5,892 nt of DNA from the NCBI GenBank assembly GCA_964409865.1, contig CAYPGE010000507.1:1-5892 (forward strand). Reading direction: 5' to 3'. Shown here one piece after another: positions 1-4,762 of this stretch; positions within the stretch are counted from its first letter, which is position 1, and each line of letters opens with the position of its first letter. Position numbers and translations under genes: made by a program. This DNA is from Anammoximicrobium sp964409865. GTDB lineage: Bacteria > Planctomycetota > Planctomycetia > Pirellulales > Pirellulaceae. Below the pieces are notes generated by a model. It saw nothing but the letters and a program-made list of their open reading frames with translations, was not told where the DNA came from and made no database searches.

Positions 1-1
1 C

Positions 2-529
2 ACTTCGACGCTGGGCGATTTCAACACGGCCATGACGGTCCTGCTGCTGACCAAGCTCAGCCGGGATCCCGTCTACTACGGCGACCTGCAGCACATCGAC
101 AAGCGGACCCGCGAGATCAAGATCATCGGCGACGGCGCCTGCCCGCCGTCGCTGGCCGGCAAGCTGGGCCCGGCCGGGTTTGCCGAGCACGGCATCCCGA
201 CGGAGGGCGAGGCAGGCGGGCTGTCGATCCAGCTGGTCTGCAAGCCGGGCGAGGGCGTGCTGGCCCGGCTCGGACGGGTCGACGGCCGGTTCACGATGGT
301 GATCACGCGGTGCTCGGTCGTCGAGCCGCCGGCCGATCAGCTCCAAGCCCGGCAGCTGGAGTGCGGAATCCCCTTCTGGCCGCACGCTTTCGTGACGGCC
401 CACTGCGACATCAACGTGCTGTTGGAGCATTGGACCAACGAGTACGCCTGCCTGGGTTACGGCGAACACCTGTACGGCGATCTGATCGAGTTCTGCAAAC
501 AGACTGGAATCGAGGCGATTCTGCCATGA
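2..529 (+). CDS. Sugar isomerase, L-fucose/L-arabinose isomerase family (C-terminal part, 5' truncated)
   Basis: The reading frame is open from the first bases and has no start inside the window, so only the last 175 residues are visible. The internal ATG at 32 is not a plausible start because in-frame coding sequence (TSTLGDFNTA) continues upstream of it. The fragment matches the C-terminal half of L-fucose isomerase-like proteins: an LGDFNTAMTVLLLTKLS helix with an Asp where the family has a metal ligand (codon 17-19), the stretch HGIPTEGEAGGLSIQL followed by LARLGRVDGRFTM, and a late FWPHAF segment whose His (codon 383-385) is a likely metal or substrate ligand. Such enzymes interconvert aldoses and ketoses in the cytoplasm using a divalent metal. 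The specific sugar cannot be read from this part. The stop TGA overlaps an ATG (ATGA at 526-529) that is in frame with the next gene. Confidence 0.82.
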   Translation, partial: TSTLGDFNTAMTVLLLTKLSRDPVYYGDLQHIDKRTREIKIIGDGACPPSLAGKLGPAGFAEHGIPTEGEAGGLSIQLVCKPGEGVLARLGRVDGRFTMVITRCSVVEPPADQLQARQLECGIPFWPHAFVTAHCDINVLLEHWTNEYACLGYGEHLYGDLIEFCKQTGIEAILP

Positions 530-578
530 AAATGGGACTGGCTCCGATCAGGACGATCGGTGCCTGTCTTATTTTCGG

Positions 579-584
579 AAGGAG
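579..584 (+). promoter_or_regulatory. Shine-Dalgarno of the amidohydrolase gene
   Basis: AAGGAG lies 13 nt before ATG 598 and only 4 nt before an in-frame TTG at 589. It is a good match to the anti-Shine-Dalgarno sequence and argues that translation starts here and not at the upstream in-frame ATG 526, which would place this motif inside the coding sequence. Neither spacing is ideal, so the choice between 589 and 598 stays open. Confidence 0.55.
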
Positions 585-597
585 ATCATTGCGTGCT

Positions 598-1674
598 ATG
601 AAAGATGTACTCCTGAAAGACTTCCGGCCACAGTGCCTGCTCCGCGTGGCGTCGCACGTGCCCGATCAGGCTCGTTTCCCGGTGATCGATGCCCACAACC
701 ATCTGTTCGGCGACCTGCCGGCAGAGGAATTGATCGAAGTGATGGACGCCGTCGGCGTGCGGGTCTGGGTGAACGTGACCGGCAACACGACTCTGCCGCT
801 GGTGAACAACACCTACAGCATCGCGCGCCGCGACATCCGCACGTTCATGGACCAGTACGTGCAACGCTATCCGGGCCGGTTCGCCGCGCTGACGATGGCC
901 GACTTTGCCCAGTGGGAAGACCCCGTCCTGATCAAGGACAACGATTTTGCCAAGCGGTGTATCGAGCAGTTGGAGGCCGACGTGGCCGCAGGAGCCCGCG
1001 GGCTGAAGGTCACCAAGGAGCTGGGGCTGCTGTTCCGCGACCACACGGGGGCCATGTTGCGGGTCGACGACGAGCGGCTGGCACCGATCTGGCAGCGGGC
1101 GGGCGAGTTGGGTATCCCGGTCCTGATCCACGTCTCGGACCCGATCGCCTTCTTCCAGCCGATCGACGAGCACAACGAGCACTACTTGACGCTGCAGGAA
1201 TTCCCCGGCTGGAGTTTTCACGGTTCGCATTTCAGCAAGTGGGAGATCCTCCAGCAGCGCAACCGCATGATCGCCCGGCATCCGGAGACCAGGTTCTGGC
1301 TGCCGCACGTGGCCAACCTGCCGGAGGACCTGGCGGCGGTGGGCGAGTTGCTCGACAACCACCCCAACGCGTCGATCGACTTCTCGGCCCGCATCGACGA
1401 ACTGGGCCGCCAGCCCTACACGGCGGCCGAGTTCTTTCGGCGCTATGCCGACCGGATCCTGTTTGGCCTGGACATGCCGGTCTCGGCCGAAGCCTACCGT
1501 TGTTATTTCCGCTTTCTGGAGACCCGCGACGAGTATTTTGACTATCCCGACTACATCGGCCGGTTTGGTGTGTACACCCGCTGGAAGCTGTACGGGTTAG
1601 GGCTGTCCGACGAGGTGCTCAAGAAAGTTTATTACGAAAACGCGATGCGCCTGCTCGGATTGACGCTGGCGTAG
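598..1674 (+). CDS. Amidohydrolase 2 family metal-dependent hydrolase (TIM barrel)
   Basis: From ATG 598 the product is 358 residues with no signal peptide, so it is probably cytoplasmic. The amidohydrolase signature is present in order: VIDAHNHL after strand 1 (H33, H35), GLKVTK (K137), LIHVSDP (H178), LPHVANLPED (H237) and FGLDMP (D292). This is the HxH...H...H...D metal/catalytic set of the amidohydrolase-2 (PF04909-type) families, which hydrolyse or decarboxylate ring and lactone substrates. Length is normal for the family. The start is uncertain: TTG 589 and ATG 526 are in frame. ATG 526 would give 382 residues and an ATGA overlap with the isomerase, but the added residues look unlike a domain and AAGGAG at 579-584 supports 589 or 598. 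Next to a sugar isomerase and an aldolase, a sugar-lactone or related hydrolase is a reasonable guess only. Confidence 0.88.
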   Translation: MKDVLLKDFRPQCLLRVASHVPDQARFPVIDAHNHLFGDLPAEELIEVMDAVGVRVWVNVTGNTTLPLVNNTYSIARRDIRTFMDQYVQRYPGRFAALTMADFAQWEDPVLIKDNDFAKRCIEQLEADVAAGARGLKVTKELGLLFRDHTGAMLRVDDERLAPIWQRAGELGIPVLIHVSDPIAFFQPIDEHNEHYLTLQEFPGWSFHGSHFSKWEILQQRNRMIARHPETRFWLPHVANLPEDLAAVGELLDNHPNASIDFSARIDELGRQPYTAAEFFRRYADRILFGLDMPVSAEAYRCYFRFLETRDEYFDYPDYIGRFGVYTRWKLYGLGLSDEVLKKVYYENAMRLLGLTLA

Positions 1675-1876
1675 CGCCCCGCCGGGCGAGAGACCGGCAA
1701 CAAGTTCTGGTTGTTTCCAAGAGGATGAATCGGCTCGTGCCAGATGGTCCCCACGGATGGCATAGCAATACCACGGATGGGAGTGTCGAAAGACTTCATT
1801 CTTATCCGTGGTATTGCCATGCCATCCGTGGGGCTGATTCTGAACGCGATCCATCCGCCGCCTTAGGAGTGTTCGT
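1675..1876. other. Intergenic gap with hairpin repeat, no gene
   Basis: About 200 bp separate the amidohydrolase and aldolase genes. The gap begins with a small GC stem immediately after the stop (CGCCC 1675-1679 with GGGCG 1684-1688, four-base loop), has a weak AACAA/TTGTT stem at 1699-1715, then the large inverted repeat at 1749-1833, and ends with the aldolase ribosome binding site (AGGAG 1865-1869). I see no credible reading frame or clear promoter in it. Confidence 0.6.
1749..1833. repeat. Long inverted repeat, 30-bp arms, REP/MITE-like or structured RNA
   Basis: The left arm is 1749-1778 and the right arm 1804-1833. They are complementary over 30 positions with one exception, A1764 opposite C1818. 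The 25-nt loop can itself pair: GTC 1785-1787 with GAC 1792-1794 closes a GAAA tetraloop, and GAG 1781-1783 with TTC 1795-1797 extends it past one bulged T. Each arm carries the core ATCCGTGG (or its complement) twice, for example CCACGGATGG at 1751-1760 and 1771-1780. No T-tract follows, so it does not look like a standard terminator. No transposase or target-site duplication is visible. A dispersed intergenic palindrome family is the likeliest class, by inference. Confidence 0.85.
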
Positions 1877-2899
1877 ATGCCACTGATTGTTTCACGAGAC
1901 CAAGTGCTGGATCTGTACGCCGCCGCCGCGCGGAAGAAATGGGTGATTCCGTGTTTCTGCTCGGAGAATCTCACCACGACCGAAGCCGTCCTGGCGGCAG
2001 CGTCCGATTTCGCGATTCAGCGCCATCTCGATCGCGTGCCGATCACCGTGGGGATTACGAACCAGTACCTGCACCGCGCCCAGTCGGCTTGGTACACGCA
2101 CTCGCGGCGTTGGGATATCGGCCTGCGGCTGTTCCTGGCCGACCTCCAGGTCCTGGCCCGCGACGATTCGCCCTACGGGAACGTCGACGTCATGGTCCAC
2201 CTGGATCACACGCAGCATGACCACGATCGCGAGCTATTGCAGTGGGACATGGGTCAGTTCTCGTCGATCATGTTCGATGCCTCGACCTTGCCTTTTGAAG
2301 AGAACATTGCGGCCACGCGCCAATTCGTGCGTACCAGGGGCTCTGAAATCGTCGTCGAAGGCGCGTGCGACGAGATCATCGACGCCGGGGGCGAGGAAGC
2401 TGGCGAGTTGACCACGCCGGAGCACGCGGAACGTTACGTGCGCGAGACCGGGGCCGACATGATCGTGGCTAACCTGGGGACGGAACACCGCGCCAGTGCC
2501 GCTTCGCTGCAGTATCATGGCGAACTGGCCCGCGAGATCAGTCGCCGGATCGGTCCGAAACTGGTCCTCCACGGCTGTTCGTCCGTGCCGCCCGAGCAGA
2601 TCGGCAAGCTGTTCGACGACGGCATCTGCAAGGCCAACGTCTGGACGGCGCTGGAACGCGACAGCAGCCCGGTCCTTCTGGCCCACATGCTGCGCAACGC
2701 CGTGAAAGTCGCCGGCTCGGAGGCGGTGGCGCGACTGAAGGAAGAAGGCTTGTTGGGTCCCGCCGTCTCGGCCGGCGGCCGCGCCGCGTTGAGCCACGCG
2801 ACGACCTGCTACCGCCAAGACATCGTCTTTCAAGTGATGAAATACATCGTCAACAATTTCCTGGAAATGTGGTATCCGGCGGCGCCAAGCCGCGATTGA
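1877..2899 (+). CDS. Class II fructose/tagatose-bisphosphate aldolase family protein, divergent
   Basis: The 340-residue product starts at ATG 1877, with AGGAG 7 nt upstream (1865-1869). It follows the class II aldolase pattern in order: PCFCSENLTTTEAVLAAA near residue 25; VHLDHTQHD with the catalytic-type D110 and metal-type H111; SIMFDASTLPFEENI (130-144); VVEGACDEI (E161); TGADMIVANLGTEH with H204; LVLHGCSSVP with H232; and KANVWTALE (N254, T257). The D-H-H-H set expected for a zinc aldolase is intact, so activity is plausible. Differences from typical members are HGCSS where HGGSG or HGASD is usual, GTEHR where GT-x-HG is usual, and about 60 extra C-terminal residues (ending in FLEMWYP) relative to ~285-residue tagatose-bisphosphate aldolases. 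It is cytoplasmic and would cleave a ketose (bis)phosphate to two trioses or similar. The substrate is not determined, so no symbol is given. Confidence 0.88.
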   Translation: MPLIVSRDQVLDLYAAAARKKWVIPCFCSENLTTTEAVLAAASDFAIQRHLDRVPITVGITNQYLHRAQSAWYTHSRRWDIGLRLFLADLQVLARDDSPYGNVDVMVHLDHTQHDHDRELLQWDMGQFSSIMFDASTLPFEENIAATRQFVRTRGSEIVVEGACDEIIDAGGEEAGELTTPEHAERYVRETGADMIVANLGTEHRASAASLQYHGELAREISRRIGPKLVLHGCSSVPPEQIGKLFDDGICKANVWTALERDSSPVLLAHMLRNAVKVAGSEAVARLKEEGLLGPAVSAGGRAALSHATTCYRQDIVFQVMKYIVNNFLEMWYPAAPSRD

Positions 2900-2944
2900 T
2901 GCCGTAGCAATCACCGGACACAGGCCAACGTTAACTTGCAGCTT

Positions 2945-2954
2945 GAGGAGGAGG
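2945..2954 (+). promoter_or_regulatory. Strong Shine-Dalgarno of the first ceramidase-like gene
   Basis: GAGGAGGAGG ends two bases before ATG 2957; its internal AGGAGG at 2946-2951 sits 5 nt upstream of that ATG. It decides the start: an in-frame TTG at 2936 would bury this purine run inside the gene and put acidic residues (QLEEEV) ahead of the basic start of a signal peptide. Confidence 0.8.
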
Positions 2955-2956
2955 TT

Positions 2957-4474
2957 ATGAAACGCATCTGTCGTCGATACTCGCTTGTCTCTCGCCTCGC
3001 GGTCTTTGCCGCGTGCGGATTCTGGTGCGCTCTGGCTGCCGGGCCGGCCCAGGCGGCCGAGTTTTGGGTCGGCTCCGCGACGGCGGACATCACCCCGGAC
3101 CGGCCGGTCCCGCTCACCGGCAACACGACCGTGCGGATCGGACGCGAGATCCAGAGCCGCCTGAAGGCCGGTGTGCTGGCCTTGGAATCGCGGAACGGCC
3201 AGCAATCGCTGGATCAGGCGATCCTGGTCGCGTGCGATCTGTGCGTGATTCGGCCGGGGATTCAGGACGGATTCCGCAAGCACCTGGCCGGCCGGTTGCC
3301 CGGCTTCGACCTGAACAAGCTGTTCCTGGCCGCCACGCACACCCATACGGCGCCGGTGCTGCTCCAGGACCGGTATGATGAAAAGGACTACGAGGATGCC
3401 ATGCAGCCCAAGGAGTACGTGCCGTGGCTGTACGAACAGATCGGCCAGGCGGTCGTCAAGGCCTGGGAGAGCCGGGCGCCGGGGGCTGTGGGCTGGGGAC
3501 TGGGCCACGCGGTCGCCGGTCACGGCCGGCGCATCGTGTACAGCGACAGCACGGCCAAGATGCACGGCCCCACCAACGTTCCGGAATTCCGCGGCGTCGA
3601 GGGCTACGAGGACCACGCGGTCCACGTCTTGTGCTTCTACGACGCGCAGCAGCAACTGAAAGCCGCCGCGCTCACGCTGGCGACGACGGCCCAAGCCGAG
3701 GGCGGCAGCAAGGTGAGCGCCGACTTCTGGCACGACGCCCGCCGCTTGATCCACGAGCGCCACGGCGAGGACGTCGCCGTGCTGGGGTTCTGCGCTCCGG
3801 CCGGCGACCAGACTCCGCGCGCCCAGGTGGCCCGCCGCGGCGAACAGCGGATGTGCGAATTCCGGGGCCTGACCTACAGCCAGGAGATCGGACGCCGCGT
3901 GGCCGACGCCTTTGAGGACGTGGCCGGCGTCATCGCCAAGGATCTTCGCACGGACGTGCCGCTGGTGCATCGAGTGCGCACGCTGGAACTGCCTGCGCGG
4001 ATCATCACCGAGGCCGAATACGCCGTTGCCCAGAAGGTCTGCGCAGACCTCGACGCCAAGCAGACGCGCGGCAAGTCGGATCGTTGGACGCAGGGTTTGT
4101 ACGGCTCGGTGGCCGAACGGTACGCGGCCCAGCAGAAGGGCGAAGCGAAGACCTATGAGATGGAACTGCACGTGCTGCGCTTGGGCGATGTGGCCATCGC
4201 CACCAATCCGTTCGAGCTGTACCTCGATTACGGCGTGCAGATCGAGGCCCGCAGTCCGGCGGTGCAGACATTCCTCATCCAGTTGGCCGGCGCCAAGCGG
4301 CAGCACGCCTACTACCTGCCGACGCCGCGGGCCATCGCGGCGGGTGCGCTGGATGACAAGCCGTTTACCAACTACAGCGCGACGGTGATGACCGGCATGG
4401 TCGGCCCCGAAGGCGGCCAGATGCTGGTCGACCGCACGGTCGCAGCGATCCAGGAACTGTGGGAGAAGAAGTAG
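2957..4474 (+). CDS. Secreted neutral/alkaline ceramidase-like hydrolase (Thr variant)
   Basis: The 505-residue product starts MKRICRRYSLVSR, has a hydrophobic core, and a likely signal peptidase I site after AQA (residue 33), so it is exported. The mature part matches the N-terminal domain of neutral/alkaline non-lysosomal ceramidases: VGSATADITP near the start, ATHTHTAP (H128, H130), FRGVEGYEDH, APAGDQTP (283-287 region), then NPFELYLDYG (E420) and HAYYLPTP (Y452/Y453), which line up with the Glu and Tyr zinc ligands of the Pseudomonas enzyme. Two key positions differ: the Ser nucleophile of GDxSP is T286, and the second zinc His (FAxHP in true ceramidases) is T244 within LATTAQ. At about 505 residues it lacks the C-terminal Ig-like domain of ~650-residue ceramidases. 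The gap from the aldolase is 57 bp, so co-transcription is likely. Hydrolysis of an amide or ester is plausible; ceramide as substrate is doubtful. Confidence 0.87.
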   Translation: MKRICRRYSLVSRLAVFAACGFWCALAAGPAQAAEFWVGSATADITPDRPVPLTGNTTVRIGREIQSRLKAGVLALESRNGQQSLDQAILVACDLCVIRPGIQDGFRKHLAGRLPGFDLNKLFLAATHTHTAPVLLQDRYDEKDYEDAMQPKEYVPWLYEQIGQAVVKAWESRAPGAVGWGLGHAVAGHGRRIVYSDSTAKMHGPTNVPEFRGVEGYEDHAVHVLCFYDAQQQLKAAALTLATTAQAEGGSKVSADFWHDARRLIHERHGEDVAVLGFCAPAGDQTPRAQVARRGEQRMCEFRGLTYSQEIGRRVADAFEDVAGVIAKDLRTDVPLVHRVRTLELPARIITEAEYAVAQKVCADLDAKQTRGKSDRWTQGLYGSVAERYAAQQKGEAKTYEMELHVLRLGDVAIATNPFELYLDYGVQIEARSPAVQTFLIQLAGAKRQHAYYLPTPRAIAAGALDDKPFTNYSATVMTGMVGPEGGQMLVDRTVAAIQELWEKK

Positions 4475-4501
4475 CCAGAACGCGGCCTGACGGCCCCAAC
4501 C

Positions 4502-4556
4502 GGATTTGAGATCTCAGATCTCAGATCTCAGATTTGAGATTTGAGATTTCAAATCC
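4502..4556. repeat. 55-nt palindrome made of 7-bp tandem units
   Basis: Six consecutive 7-bp units run from 4508 to 4549 (GAGATCT, CAGATCT twice, CAGATTT, GAGATTT twice), flanked by GGATTTGA (4502-4509) and its complement TCAAATCC (4549-4556). The whole 55 nt folds back on itself around C4529: by hand count 24 Watson-Crick pairs, and only three non-Watson-Crick oppositions (4510/4548, 4517/4541, 4524/4534). All three are G opposite T, so a + strand RNA would pair along its whole length. It starts 28 bp after the stop of the preceding gene, but no T-tract follows. Confidence 0.85.
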
Positions 4557-4591
4557 GAAGCACGAAATCCGAGACAATTCCAAAATCCGAA
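4551..4591 (+). repeat. Three AAATCCGA(A/G) words, intergenic repeat
   Basis: AAATCCGAA at 4551-4559, AAATCCGAG at 4565-4573 and AAATCCGAA at 4583-4591, spaced 14 and 18 nt apart, with CACGAAA nearby (4561-4567). From memory, strings of this type recur between genes in planctomycete genomes and give rise to spurious short reverse-strand proteins; I cannot confirm this without a search. The first word overlaps the right end of the 55-nt palindrome, so the two may be one element. Confidence 0.6.
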
Positions 4592-4762
4592 TAGCAGAAC
4601 ACGAAACGATGCCGGCATCGAGGCTCGCCCGGCCTGGTCCGGCTCCGGTCCCGGCACACAGCATGCGCAGCTCCAGACGTGAGGCGGTACTCCCGTTTGG
4701 GCCATAGAGATTTCGAATGGTGGATTTTTCACTCGATAGCGCTTAGCCAGGAGGAACTACCC
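4592..4762. other. Rest of the gap before the second ceramidase-like gene
   Basis: This completes the 288-bp gap between the two paralogues. It contains a perfect 14-bp palindrome, CGATGCCGGCATCG (4607-4620), a GC-rich stretch to about 4660, and the ribosome binding site AGGAGG at 4749-4754. I cannot point to a convincing promoter, although this gap is long enough to hold one. A 72-codon reverse-strand frame at 4514-4732 reads through the repeats and is not credible as a gene. Confidence 0.5.

Noticed and set aside
1675..1715. Possible rho-independent terminator after the amidohydrolase gene
   Set aside because: The stem at 1675-1688 has only five base pairs and is not followed by a T-run; the AACAA/TTGTT stem at 1699-1715 is weak. 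Neither meets the usual pattern.
1749..1833. CRISPR fragment or insertion-sequence ends
   Set aside because: The repeat is one inverted pair with a short loop, not spaced direct repeats, and there is no transposase frame between the arms.
2957..3060. Tat-type signal (CRRYSLV) in the first ceramidase-like protein
   Set aside because: The twin arginine is present but the following residues do not fit S/T-RR-x-F-L-K; the leader looks like an ordinary Sec signal ending in AQA.
2234..4306. A 690-codon open frame on the - strand spanning the aldolase and the first ceramidase-like gene
   Set aside because: It runs antisense across two well-supported genes and their gap, its translation is low-complexity (rich in R, A, H, L, V, G) with no recognisable domain, and long antisense frames are expected in GC-rich coding DNA.
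4514..4732. A 72-codon - strand frame in the gap before the last gene
   Set aside because: Its C-terminal residues (LKSQISNLRSEI) are just the translation of the 7-bp repeat array, it has no convincing ribosome binding site, and it resembles spurious proteins arising from intergenic repeats.
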